A DNA stretch of 64,000 nt from Methylobacterium radiodurans (GTDB lineage: Bacteria > Pseudomonadota > Alphaproteobacteria > Rhizobiales > Beijerinckiaceae), in the NCBI RefSeq assembly GCF_003173735.1, contig NZ_CP029551.1, positions 3,849,501 through 3,913,500 of the forward strand. Direction: 5' to 3'. Positions 23,475 to 31,738 of the stretch are shown here, in pieces. Position 1 is the stretch's first letter; the number at the start of each line of letters is the position of its first letter. The notes beneath the pieces are model-generated. The model had not been told where the DNA came from. It ran no database searches and saw nothing but the letters and a program-made list of their open reading frames with translations. The position numbers and the translations under genes were made by a program.

Positions 23475-23936
23475 ATGGACGCGCTCGGCTCCCTTCTCGG
23501 CCCGCTCGTCGTCTCGGGCCGGATCGTCGACATGATCCTCCTCCTCGTGGCGGCGGAGGCCGCGCTCGTGGCGCTCGGATTCGTGCGGTTCGGCCCGCGC
23601 GCGCCGCTGCTCGCCGGGCTCGCCGCGGGGGCGGGCCTGCTGCTGGCGCTGCGCACGGGGCTTGCCGGCGCGCCCTGGCCCTGGACCGCCGGGGCGCTCG
23701 CGCTCGCGGGCGGCGCTCATCTCACCGAGCTGGCCTTGCGTCGGTCGAGGACACGCCGGCCGAAGACGCTTCGCCGCAGGGAACCAGCGGCAACATCGGC
23801 CGCGGCGCTGGCGTTGGGTTCGGTCTCGCGCCGCCGGGCCGGCACGCAAGCGCTCCTGCAAGCGTTCCTGTCCCGGCCCCGCCAGCCGGCCCACCCCCCT
23901 GCCCCCGCGGCGGGGACGGGAGGCCGCGGCGCATGA
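23475..23936 (+). CDS. Hypothetical membrane protein
   Basis: 153 residues, starting one base after the tspO stop codon. Three hydrophobic segments (about residues 14-35, 42-60, 66-84) are followed by a basic, then Pro/Ala-rich tail. The tail from about residue 95 is coded by sequence with weak protein character, so the functional protein may be the first 95 residues. Spacing suggests it is the last gene of the bchG operon. I recognise no family. Confidence 0.6.
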   Translation: MDALGSLLGPLVVSGRIVDMILLLVAAEAALVALGFVRFGPRAPLLAGLAAGAGLLLALRTGLAGAPWPWTAGALALAGGAHLTELALRRSRTRRPKTLRRREPAATSAAALALGSVSRRRAGTQALLQAFLSRPRQPAHPPAPAAGTGGRGA

Positions 23937-24017
23937 GTGCGCGGTCCCGCTGAACACGAAGAGTCCCGACGCGATCGTCACGACGGCAGGGTCCCGACGA
24001 CCCAGGAGGAGAGGCCC

Positions 24018-25673
24018 ATGGACCGCATCGCCGCCCTCGCCCTCGCGGGCGCCGTCCTAGCAGGCGTCGTCTCGGCCACGCTGCCGGTGGCGCCGGCCGC
24101 CGCGCAGGAGCCGAACCTCACCGATCCCGATCTGATCGCGCGGGGCAAGTACCTCGTCACGGCGGGCGATTGCGTCGCCTGTCACACGGCGCCCGGCGGC
24201 AAGCCGTTCGCCGGCAATTACCGGCTCAACACGCCGATCGGCGCGATCCTGACGCCGAACCTGACGCCCGACCCCGAGACCGGCATCGGCAAGTGGGACT
24301 ACGCCACCTTCGAGCGCGCCTTCCGGCAGGGCATCGGCGACGGGGGCGAGTACCTCTACCCGGCCTTCCCCTTCGGCTGGTACACCAAGGTCACGGACGA
24401 GGACACGCGGGCGATCTTCGCCTACCTGAAGTCGCTGCCGCCGGTGAACGAGGCGCGCAAGGACAACGAGATCCCCTTCCCGTTCAACGTCCGCACGGCG
24501 CTCATCACCTGGCGCACCGCCTTCTTCAGCGAGGGCCGGTTCGAGCCGGACCCGCAGGCGAGCGCCGAGGTCAACCGCGGCGGCTACCTCGTGGAGGGGC
24601 TCGGCCATTGCGGCATGTGCCACAACGAGCGCAAGCTCGTGGGCAACACCAACCTCGCGGGCCGCTTCGGCGGCGGCGTGATCGACGGCTGGTACGCGCC
24701 CAACATCACGCCCGACGGCCACCAGGGCATCGGCGCCTGGACCGACGAGCAGGTGGTGACCTACCTCAAGACCGGCACAGCCCCGGGCAACCGGCCGGGC
24801 GTCGCAGCCGGCCCAATGCGCCAGACCATCGAGGAGTCGCTCTCGAAGATGACCGACGCCGACCTGAAGGCGATGGTCGCGTATCTCCGCACGATTCCCG
24901 CCAAGCAGACCTACAAGGCGCGTGATCTGCAGGCCTTCAACAAGCCCGGCGCACCGGGGGCCGACACCTACCTGACCTACTGCTCCTCCTGCCACCAGCC
25001 GGACGGCAAGGGCATCCCGGGCGCGGTGCCGGCACTGGCCGGCAATACCTCGGTGCAGTCGGCCGGGCCCGAGACTGTGCTGCGGGTGATCTACGGCGGG
25101 CTCGCCGCCCAGAGCGGCTACGCGCCGATGCCGGCGATCGGCCAGGAGATGACCGACGTCGAGGTCCGCAACGTCACCGACTACATCCGGAATTCCTGGG
25201 GCAACAGCGCCCCGGCGATCGGCTCCGACAGCGCCGCCTCGGATGCGCGCGCCGCCACGCAGACCATGCTCGCCGGCACCGCACCCTGCGCCGAGGTCGC
25301 GCAAGGGACGGTGCTCAAGGCCTTCGAATCGACCGGCGCCGCCCACGCTCTGAAGGGGCTGACCCAGGAGCAGTTCGTACCCGCCCTCGCCAAGCTCCTG
25401 CCCCAGCTGAAGGCCGCCTACGGCGACAGGCCGGCCGAGACCGGCGGCCAGAACGTGGACGACGAGCTGGTGAACGGCCTCACCACGCTCTACTGCCAAG
25501 TCGGCAAGGAGCCTTATCTGGAGCGGCAGCGGGCGGGGGCGCCCGAGGCGACGCGGCCTTGGGCGAGCGTGATCGGCAACTTCGCCAACATCGCCTATTC
25601 CCAGGCCCGCAACCCGGAGAAGCGGGCGAGCGCCGACGCGCCCGCGCCGATGATGCCCCCGGCGCGGAACTGA
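24018..25673 (+). CDS. Periplasmic triheme cytochrome c (alcohol dehydrogenase cytochrome subunit-like)
   Basis: 551 residues with a signal peptide (cleavage near AAAQ-EP, about residue 30). Three heme c motifs are present: CVACH, CGMCH and CSSCH. This domain order and the GKYLVTAGDCVACHT opening resemble the cytochrome c subunit of membrane-bound alcohol or gluconate dehydrogenases. No dehydrogenase gene is adjacent, and about 130 residues follow the third heme domain. The ATG at 24018 has a strong ribosome site (AGGAGGAGA). It probably passes electrons to a terminal oxidase or, given its location next to the photosynthesis genes, to the reaction centre; that is speculative. Confidence 0.85.
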   Translation: MDRIAALALAGAVLAGVVSATLPVAPAAAQEPNLTDPDLIARGKYLVTAGDCVACHTAPGGKPFAGNYRLNTPIGAILTPNLTPDPETGIGKWDYATFERAFRQGIGDGGEYLYPAFPFGWYTKVTDEDTRAIFAYLKSLPPVNEARKDNEIPFPFNVRTALITWRTAFFSEGRFEPDPQASAEVNRGGYLVEGLGHCGMCHNERKLVGNTNLAGRFGGGVIDGWYAPNITPDGHQGIGAWTDEQVVTYLKTGTAPGNRPGVAAGPMRQTIEESLSKMTDADLKAMVAYLRTIPAKQTYKARDLQAFNKPGAPGADTYLTYCSSCHQPDGKGIPGAVPALAGNTSVQSAGPETVLRVIYGGLAAQSGYAPMPAIGQEMTDVEVRNVTDYIRNSWGNSAPAIGSDSAASDARAATQTMLAGTAPCAEVAQGTVLKAFESTGAAHALKGLTQEQFVPALAKLLPQLKAAYGDRPAETGGQNVDDELVNGLTTLYCQVGKEPYLERQRAGAPEATRPWASVIGNFANIAYSQARNPEKRASADAPAPMMPPARN

Positions 25674-25708
25674 CAGCACACCCACGCACGGAACCTGGAG
25701 AACTGCGA

Positions 25709-25864
25709 ATGGGCCTCTTCGTCGTCATCATCGGCGCATGGCTGGTCTTCATCGTGCTGGAGGTGCTGGCCTTCCGGCGGCGCACCGCCCTGGAGGCAGA
25801 GGGGCTCGTCACCTTCGTGCGGCCGGAGACCTCGACCTACCTGAACCCGCCTCGACCCTATTGA
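25709..25864 (+). CDS. Small single-span membrane protein (51 aa)
   Basis: Starts 36 bases after the triheme cytochrome with a CTGGAG ribosome site. It has one membrane segment (residues 3-21), a basic FRRRT stop-transfer, and a short cytoplasmic tail ending in PRPY. Too small for automated calls, but start signal, hydrophobicity and position point to a real accessory peptide, perhaps an anchor or assembly partner for the cytochrome. No family is recognised. Confidence 0.6.
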   Translation: MGLFVVIIGAWLVFIVLEVLAFRRRTALEAEGLVTFVRPETSTYLNPPRPY

Positions 25865-25904
25865 AGGCCGCGCTCCCGCCGCGCGCCGAACGGGCGCGCC
25901 GGCC

Positions 25905-26824
25905 TCAATCCGCGGTGAGCCGTGCCTTGATCAGCCGGTCCGCCGCCTGCTCCAGCCGCTCGCGCCAAGCGAGCTTCGCCATCCAGCGCGCTGGGATGGC
26001 GGAGGCACCGAAGACGGCGCCGGCGACCTGGCCCGTGACCGCGCCGACCGTGTCGGCGTCGTCCGCGAGGTTGACCGCCAGGACGAGCGCCTCCTCGAAG
26101 GACTCGGCCCGGGCCGTGCACCAGAGCGCGGCCTCGAGCGTCGCGACGACGTAGCCCGACGAACTGATATCGGTGCGCGTCCGGGTTTCGTAGGAGCCTC
26201 CGGCGATGGCGGTCAGCCGATCGCCCCCCTGCCAGCCGTCCTGGCGCCGCGCGGCCTTGCCGCCGCCCGCGATCGCGGCGCAGAGGATGCGCGCGAGCAG
26301 GTCGCAGCTCTCCAGGCACTCGCCGGCCGCGTGCGTGGTCCGGCTCTGCTCGCGCCCAAGACGGGCGGCCGCCTCCGCATCGGGGTAGGCCAGGAGCGCG
26401 ACGGGGGCGAGCCGCATGATCGAGCCGTTCCCGGCCGAGTCCGGCGCGGTCGATCCCGCGACGGGGTCACCGGTCCGGGCGAAGCGCTCCAGCGCGGCCC
26501 GGGTCGCCTCGCCGATGTCGAAGCAGCGGCCGCGGGGCGAGTAGGCGCCGTCGCGATACCAGGCCGTGAAGCGCCGCATGAGGTCGTCGGGGGCGAGGCC
26601 GCCCCGCGCGGCGAGGCTCTGGCCAGGGCCAGCGCCATCGAGGTGTCGTCCGTCCACTCCCCGGCCGGCAGACCGAACGGGCCGCCGCCGACGATGTCCG
26701 TCAGGCGCGGGTGGCGGTCGCGCGGCGCGAATTCCAGCGTCGTGCCGAGGACGTCCCCGATCGCGAGGCCCAGGAAGGCACCCAGCGCCCGGTCTCGGGT
26801 CGCCGCATCCGCGGCCGTCGGCAT
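25905..26824 (-). pseudogene. ADP-ribosylglycohydrolase (DraG-like) with a frameshift
   Basis: Two overlapping frames together make one ADP-ribosylglycohydrolase of about 305 residues. The first frame (start 26824) carries [18 protein letters not shown] and the metal-binding [14 protein letters not shown]. The sequence then shifts near 26618-26630, and the rest ([51 protein letters not shown]) continues in another frame to 25905. Loss of a single base near GCCCTGGCCAGAGCC explains it. The metal Asp/Glu residues of both halves are intact, so the break may be recent, or a sequencing error. Confidence 0.8.
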
Positions 26825-26828
26825 CCCG

Positions 26829-27296
26829 TCAGACCCGCATCATCACGAAGTGCTGGCTCAGCTCCTCGAGCGTCCCGGCGGTCGCCGCCGCCGGGACGGG
26901 GATCGCGCCGCACTGCTTCCGCACCGTTCGCGCGTCGCCGACGAACGCGTCGAGCATCTCCGCGAACTGCCAGTACGCGACGCCGGCGAACGGAATATCC
27001 CGCACCAGCGTGAGGGCGCCGGTCGCGGGCTCGATCGCGATCCGGGTGCGCCGGGCGGCCAGACCGCGGTTGTGCCGGAACGCCCAGGCCGGATCCCGGT
27101 GGTCGGGAAGGCCGTCGGCGGCGATCACGGCCATCACGTAGAGGCTGTCGGTCGCGGCATCCCAGGCGAAGCCGACATCCAGGTCGGGATCGAGCCGGAT
27201 GGGGATCAGGCCGTCCCGGTCGAAGTCGTGCGCGCGAAGGCCGTGGTCCCTCGCCATCGCGTCGAGCAGGGCGCGGGCCTGAGGGCTCAGGGGCAT
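26829..27296 (-). CDS. CesT/Tir-chaperone-like protein (155 aa)
   Basis: A soluble 155-residue acidic protein encoded 4 bases upstream of the broken ADP-ribosylglycohydrolase, apparently in one operon. The pattern of beta strands ([41 protein letters not shown]) followed by a helix ([18 protein letters not shown]) resembles type III secretion chaperones of the CesT family. No secretion genes are nearby. The call is by fold pattern only; a lone CesT-like protein could instead be a general small chaperone. Confidence 0.5.
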   Translation of the reverse strand: MPLSPQARALLDAMARDHGLRAHDFDRDGLIPIRLDPDLDVGFAWDAATDSLYVMAVIAADGLPDHRDPAWAFRHNRGLAARRTRIAIEPATGALTLVRDIPFAGVAYWQFAEMLDAFVGDARTVRKQCGAIPVPAAATAGTLEELSQHFVMMRV

Positions 27297-27345
27297 CGGA
27301 TTCTCCGGTCGGGCGACGGAACGGGCCGCGGGAGGTCTCGGACCG

Positions 27346-27669
27346 TCAGTCCCGCTCGGGACGCCCGGCTGCCGGGCGCGTGGCGGCCGGGCGCGTTCCG
27401 TCCGGAGCGGCGTCCGGGTCGGCGACCGCCGAGGTCATCTTGTCCATCAACTCGGCGCTCACGGTCGCGGTCGGGACCGTCGCGTTGTAGCGCTCCATGA
27501 GCTTCCTAGCCCGCTCCTGCTGCTCGGGGGTCAGCCTCCCCTGGCGCTCGTCCATCACCAGCGAGACGGAGCGGCCGTCCCGGCTCTCGACGGGACAGCG
27601 CAGGCGCTCCGCGATCGCGGCGAGGTAGGGGCGGATCTCATCTTCCACGGGCATGTCTTCCACGGGCAT
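27346..27669 (-). CDS. Hypothetical protein (107 aa)
   Basis: An acidic soluble protein with a helical LTPEQQERARKLMERYNA segment in the middle and a disordered Ala/Pro/Arg tail. The N-terminus MPVEDMPVED is a perfect 15-base direct duplication, so either ATG 27669 or ATG 27654 may serve. A longer upstream frame exists but loses protein character before 27669. No family is recognised. Confidence 0.55.
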   Translation of the reverse strand: MPVEDMPVEDEIRPYLAAIAERLRCPVESRDGRSVSLVMDERQGRLTPEQQERARKLMERYNATVPTATVSAELMDKMTSAVADPDAAPDGTRPAATRPAAGRPERD

Positions 27670-27803
27670 GTGGGCGCTCCCTGGATCCCGGGCTCCGGCA
27701 TGGGTACCAAGATGGGTACCAGGCCCTGGTAGCGCGTCCTCGCGGGGCTCTCTGTACCGTTCGTGACAGGGATGCAGCCTCGGGCTCCGCCCGGCGGTGC
27801 CGG

Positions 27804-28322
27804 TCACGCCCCGCTCTCCTCCCCGGCTGGCCGGTTGTCGTCGCGGGCACGGTGGAGCAGGAAGATCGACAGCACGAGCGCCAGGATCAGGCCCGCCAGT
27901 ACCCCGAGCTCGATCATCGAGGCCCGGAACAGGGCCTCCTTCTCGGGCGTCCAGTCCTGGCCGTGCATCACCTCGGCCGATTGCAGCGTGACCACCAGCA
28001 CCCGCCGGATCGAGGCGATCAGCCCGACGATCAGGAACGGCTCGCAGGTCAGCCGCCCGGAGCGCATCGAGACCCGCACCGTGTGCAGGATCTCGACCAG
28101 CATCAGCAGGAACAGCAGCCGGTCCACCACCTCCAGGAGTTGCGGCGCCCGGCCGTAGGCATGGACTGCCTCCAGGGTCAGGCGGCCGGCATCGAACAGC
28201 GCGAGCAGCGCCGTCACGGCGAGCAGCAGGCCGAGGATGGCGTAGATCGCGTGCTCGGTGTGCAGGAATAGGAAGGTCGAAGCCCGCGTCAGCGCGCCCG
28301 GCTCCTCGCTCTTGTCGGCCAT
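27804..28322 (-). CDS. PsiE-like phosphate-starvation-inducible membrane protein
   Basis: 172 residues with four membrane segments (about 25-47, 63-80, 95-115 and 138-156). The motif LLEVVDRLLFLLMLVEILHTV and the following RVSMRSGRLTCEPFLIVGLIASIRRVLV are typical of the PsiE family. Function is unknown in the family beyond induction on phosphate starvation in enteric bacteria. It stands alone, with no Pho-box recognised upstream. Confidence 0.8.
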   Translation of the reverse strand: MADKSEEPGALTRASTFLFLHTEHAIYAILGLLLAVTALLALFDAGRLTLEAVHAYGRAPQLLEVVDRLLFLLMLVEILHTVRVSMRSGRLTCEPFLIVGLIASIRRVLVVTLQSAEVMHGQDWTPEKEALFRASMIELGVLAGLILALVLSIFLLHRARDDNRPAGEESGA

Positions 28323-28626
28323 GCGTGTGGGCCCTCCCGCGGCGGGCCGGCACGGAGCCGGTCGGCGTCGCCGTTTCGGGGATCTTGATCCTAAGCTGCG
28401 CCGTCCGCAATGCCTGTCCGGCCGCGCCGGGCCCGGAAGCTTGTCAGAGGATCGAGGGCAGCCATCATACAGGATAGATTATTTTCTATTCAGACCCATC
28501 GAACTTACCTGTTCGGTGCGACGCACTGCGCGCGAAGAGAATGGTAATATCGAATGCGCGACTGTCGCGGAGGAACTTTGCGGAGATAAGGACTTTGCTC
28601 CGTGGAAGCCCGCGGAGAATTTCGAC
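28323..28626. other. AT-richer intergenic region between divergent genes
   Basis: About 300 bases separate the psiE-like gene from the small membrane protein at 28627. Bases 28460-28570 are much less GC-rich than the surroundings (for example TAGATTATTTTCTATTC), as expected for promoters on both strands. I could not choose a -35/-10 pair with confidence and see no RNA gene. Confidence 0.4.
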
Positions 28627-28806
28627 ATGCCGGACAACGATTATCTCATCATCATCCTGGCGGTCGCCACCCTGGCCATCGTGCTCGTGGTGGCCGCCTA
28701 CTTCAGGCGCCGGGTCGCGCAGTCGAAGGGCGATCCCCGGCGCTCCAGCTTCACCGAGCACCACGGCGGGCCGCCGCGCCCCAACCGGCCCGGAACGGAG
28801 CATTGA
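28627..28806 (+). CDS. Small single-span membrane protein (59 aa)
   Basis: One N-terminal membrane segment (about residues 6-25), a basic FRRRVAQSK flank, and a polar tail rich in Pro, His and Gly. The ATG at 28627 follows a GCGGAG ribosome site. The longer frame upstream has no start signal. Unrecognised; the tail is probably disordered. Confidence 0.6.
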   Translation: MPDNDYLIIILAVATLAIVLVVAAYFRRRVAQSKGDPRRSSFTEHHGGPPRPNRPGTEH

Positions 28807-28818
28807 GGCGGGGGCGCG

Positions 28819-29118
28819 TCAGGGCGCCGCGTGATGCGCGGCGTGGCGGGGGCCGGGGCCGGTCGGGATTCCCGGGAGCCGGTCCGGCACCTGGGCCGGG
28901 TTCGGCGGCTCGTCCACGTCCGGGTCGGGGCCCGGCACGCGCGGGCCGGTCGGCTCCGTATCGGGATCCTCCGGCGGCGGCAGGTTCGGCGGCGGCATCT
29001 CGCCGGGGTTGGGGGGCGTCGGGATGCCCGGAGGGATCCCTGGCGGCATGCCCGGGTTGACGAGGCGCCGCGGCGGATGGTCCGGGGTCGGTGCGCGGGC
29101 GGGCATGACGGTGGCCAT
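28819..29118 (-). CDS. Proline-rich hypothetical protein (99 aa)
   Basis: About a third of the residues are Pro, arranged in PPGIP and PNLPPPEDPD-type runs, with no membrane segment. ATG 29118 has AGGGAG 5 bases upstream. It is most likely disordered. Convergent with the small membrane protein gene at 28627, leaving only 12 bases between stops. The function cannot be judged. Confidence 0.5.
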   Translation of the reverse strand: MATVMPARAPTPDHPPRRLVNPGMPPGIPPGIPTPPNPGEMPPPNLPPPEDPDTEPTGPRVPGPDPDVDEPPNPAQVPDRLPGIPTGPGPRHAAHHAAP

Positions 29119-29222
29119 GCAGGGCTCCCTGTGTCCGTGCTCTTGTCCGTGCTCTGGACCACCCTGACGTGGGGCCGGATCCCGCGATCGCAACCCGGTC
29201 CGCGCGCCCGCCGGAGCAGGCC

Positions 29223-29579
29223 TCAGCAGCCGACGCAGATGCCGGTGTCGAGGGAGCGGTCGCGGCCGGTGCGGCCGGCGCGCACGCCCGAGTGGCGCGG
29301 ACCGCCGGCCGAGAAGCCGCCGCGCCGCAGAACCACGCCCGGCACGACGATGGGGGCCGGGGCGAACTGCACGTTGCGCTGGGCCTGCATCCGCAGGGTG
29401 TTCAGCTCGCTCGTCTGCGAGAGCTGCTGCGAGCGCATGTCGCTCTGGTAGGAGAGCGAGCGGTTCCAGCTGTTCAGGTCGGGCGTGACCTGGGCCTCGG
29501 CCGCACCGGGCAGGGCGAGGGCGGCGAGAAGGCACAGGGTCGGCATCCGGAGGGTCGGGGTCCGCGTCGGAATGCGCAT
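29223..29579 (-). CDS. Hypothetical secreted protein (118 aa)
   Basis: A signal peptide (hydrophobic core CLLAALALPGAAEA, cleavage before QVTPD near residue 30) is followed by a Gln/Ser-rich region (SYQSDMRSQQLSQTSELNTLRMQ) and a glycine/arginine-rich tail ending in GICVGC. The last Cys pair might form a disulfide. Exported and small; no family recognised. Confidence 0.6.
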   Translation of the reverse strand: MRIPTRTPTLRMPTLCLLAALALPGAAEAQVTPDLNSWNRSLSYQSDMRSQQLSQTSELNTLRMQAQRNVQFAPAPIVVPGVVLRRGGFSAGGPRHSGVRAGRTGRDRSLDTGICVGC

Positions 29580-29685
29580 GGTCCACCTCGGGGCTGACGG
29601 GATCGTGGTGCTGGCGCGATGCTATCAGGAACGACGCGCCCGCGCCTGCCCGGTTCCGGCGTGCCGCTGCGGCATGCTCGGCCCG

Positions 29686-30534
29686 TCAGCGCCGCGCGGC
29701 GCGCGGGCGCACCAGATGGGCCAGGAAGTTGCCGATCTCGCGCCGGCGGCGAGGCGCCTCCAGCACCTCGGGGCCGAGCCCGTGGCGCCAGGCGAGGTCG
29801 GGCCGGTCGCCCGACCCGAGCAATCCCACCTCGTCGGCGTAGGCGGTGAGCGCCGCGCCGTCCCGGCACAGCCCGGACTTGAGGATGTCGGGCTCGGACA
29901 GGCGCAGCATCGCGGAGAGCGCGCCGAAGTCGAGTTCCGGATGGTACTGCGTGCCCCAGAAGGTGCCCGCCCCGAGCCGGAGCGCCAGCGCCTGCACGTC
30001 GAGCAGGCCGTTCCCGGCCAGCACCTCCGCGCCGGGCGGCGGCTCCAGCACCGCGTCGAGATGCATCGCGGGCGCGTCCCAGGTCGGCGGCCGACCGGCC
30101 AGCAGCGGGTGCTCCCGCCCCGGCCCCGTCGGCACGAGGCGCCGGGCGAAGCCGTATTCGGGTCCGCGCGGGTTCGGTCCGGCGGATCCGCCGGCGGCCG
30201 CGGCGGCGAGCTGGACGCCCCAGCATGAGCCGAAGACTGGCAGGCCGGCCTCCAGGGCCGTCCGCATCAGGGCGCGCTGGCGCCGCACCGGCTCGCTGTC
30301 GTCGCTGACGTGGAGCTGCGAGCCGGTGAAGACCACGCCGTCGAAGCCCGCGAGATCCGCGCCCGCCGGCAGCGCGGCTCCGGTATCGGCCGGTTCGAGG
30401 ATCGTGCAGGCCGCGTCAGGGGCGAGTTCGGCCAGGAGCGCGGCGTAGGCCTCGGCCGAGGTCTCGCCCGTAGCGCGGACGTGCTCACGGCGCGCCTCGG
30501 CCACGTTTCCGTCGGCCACAAGGATCTGGATCAT
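29686..30534 (-). CDS. Class I glutamine amidotransferase-like protein
   Basis: 282 residues from ATG 30534 (an in-frame ATG at 30585 is a weaker choice). The nucleophile elbow FGSCWGVQ (Cys104), a GxYHPE-type His-Glu (GTQYHPELDF) and the upstream GVVFTGSQ block place it with the GMP-synthase-like GATase1 proteins. These usually act on glutamate or glutamine conjugates, such as gamma-glutamyl substrates. No partner synthetase is adjacent, so the substrate is unknown. Confidence 0.85.
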   Translation of the reverse strand: MIQILVADGNVAEARREHVRATGETSAEAYAALLAELAPDAACTILEPADTGAALPAGADLAGFDGVVFTGSQLHVSDDSEPVRRQRALMRTALEAGLPVFGSCWGVQLAAAAAGGSAGPNPRGPEYGFARRLVPTGPGREHPLLAGRPPTWDAPAMHLDAVLEPPPGAEVLAGNGLLDVQALALRLGAGTFWGTQYHPELDFGALSAMLRLSEPDILKSGLCRDGAALTAYADEVGLLGSGDRPDLAWRHGLGPEVLEAPRRRREIGNFLAHLVRPRAARR

Positions 30535-30650
30535 CGGGATAAGGGGCTGGCCAAGGGCGCCCAACAAGCGGCGCGGTTCGGCCAACGACGGCCGCGCCCC
30601 TGCCGTTCCGGTTGGCGGCCGAGGCGGGTCGTCGCAGCGGGAGTGTTATG

Positions 30651-30803
30651 GAGTCGAGAGGTCGAGACCTCTCGCGGGTGCAGGGCAGAGCCCTGCTGTT
30701 GATCTCTGCCCCCGGCACAGGCGGGGGCAGAGATCAAATCCGGGGCTGCGCGCCTCGGGCCCCGCCTCAGGGCCTTGGGCCCTTAGGGATCCCAGGACCA
30801 TCC
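30651..30803 (-). repeat. Family B multi-hairpin element after the DUF4336 gene
   Basis: Read on the minus strand, it begins right after the stop codon at 30804 with GGGATCCCTAAGGG. It continues through a variable 16-bp hairpin (TTGATCTCTGCCCCCG arm, 30711-30749 area) and the conserved CAGGGCTCTGCCCTG palindrome. It ends in the stem CGAGAGGTC/GACCTCTCG (30655-30674). That last stem differs from the other copies (CCAAAGGTC/GACCTTTGG) at two pairs, both changed on both arms. Confidence 0.8.
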
Positions 30804-31550
30804 TCACGGAAGCAGCCAGCGCAGGGAGCGGCGCAGCGCCGCGGCACCGTTGCGGGCGAACCACGCGCCGTGGGCGAAGAGGACCCGCTCGGGCGCGAGC
30901 GCCACGAGCGCCGCCGCCGCCCGCGCGGCCTCGGCCCCGCCCAGGCGGACCGCGCCGCGCAGATAGGCCGGCGCCCGTCCGTCCGGGGCGGTGATGCCGA
31001 CCAGCCGCGCCAGCGGGCGCATCCAGAGGGGCAGCCGTTCGGGCTCCAGGTTGAGCACGAGGTCGGTGAGGATCAGGCTGCGCGAGGCCTCGTGGAAGAA
31101 GGCCACCTCGCGAAAGCCGAGGCCTCCCGGCACCACCACCTGCCGCAGGTCGCCGGCCCAGTCGGGCGGCGGCGCATCGCCGAGGTCGCGGTCGAGGCGC
31201 AGGCCCGCGCGCATCCGCCGCCGCACCTGCCCCCGGTGGCGCAGGTTCGGCGCGGCCCAGGTCACGGCTTCCGGGCAGTGGTGCTGCCAGTCCCGCAGCA
31301 GGGTCCAGTGCGCGATGTTCGGGGCCACGAGGTGGCGGATCGGCCCGAGTTCGCCGAGCGCCCGGTGCAGGCCAGGATCGTAGCGCGTCGGCGAGTGCAG
31401 CCAGAGCCCGCCATCCGCGAGGCGCACCACCGTCATCCGCACCGGCAGCGGCATCACGCCGGCCGCGCGCAGCGGCCCGCTGTCGACGATCCAGAGATCC
31501 TGCGCGACGGGCTTCGGCACATCGAGGGGCGGGTAGGTGACGTCGGTCAC
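30804..31550 (-). CDS. DUF4336 domain protein (metallo-beta-lactamase-like fold)
   Basis: 248 residues. The DUF4336 signatures are visible: VRMTVVRLADGGLWLHSPT near residue 45, HLVAPNIAHW at about 73, FHEASRSLILTDLVLNLEP at about 150, and VLFAHGAWF near the end. The fold resembles metallo-beta-lactamases, but the canonical HxHxDH motif is absent, so hydrolase activity is doubtful. Function unknown; it is a single gene. Confidence 0.8.
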   Translation of the reverse strand: MTDVTYPPLDVPKPVAQDLWIVDSGPLRAAGVMPLPVRMTVVRLADGGLWLHSPTRYDPGLHRALGELGPIRHLVAPNIAHWTLLRDWQHHCPEAVTWAAPNLRHRGQVRRRMRAGLRLDRDLGDAPPPDWAGDLRQVVVPGGLGFREVAFFHEASRSLILTDLVLNLEPERLPLWMRPLARLVGITAPDGRAPAYLRGAVRLGGAEAARAAAALVALAPERVLFAHGAWFARNGAAALRRSLRWLLP

Positions 31551-31738
31551 GGGCGATCCTGATCGTGGGCTCGGCGGGTCAATCCGGCCCGTGCGCCCGG
31601 AGTTCTAGCCGGCGCCGATCGATGCATTCGAAGCATCGATTGATCTAGCCTTTGGCTTGGACCTGCATCGGCGGGGTTTCTAGAACAGGATCGGCAAGAG
31701 CGGCGCGTCAGATGCCGTCGAATTCCGGGAGAACGCTC

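Noticed and set aside
31652-31738. Longer GudD starting at 31652 or 31712
   Set aside because: ATG 31739 has the ribosome site and matches the family start; the upstream residues are not conserved in character.
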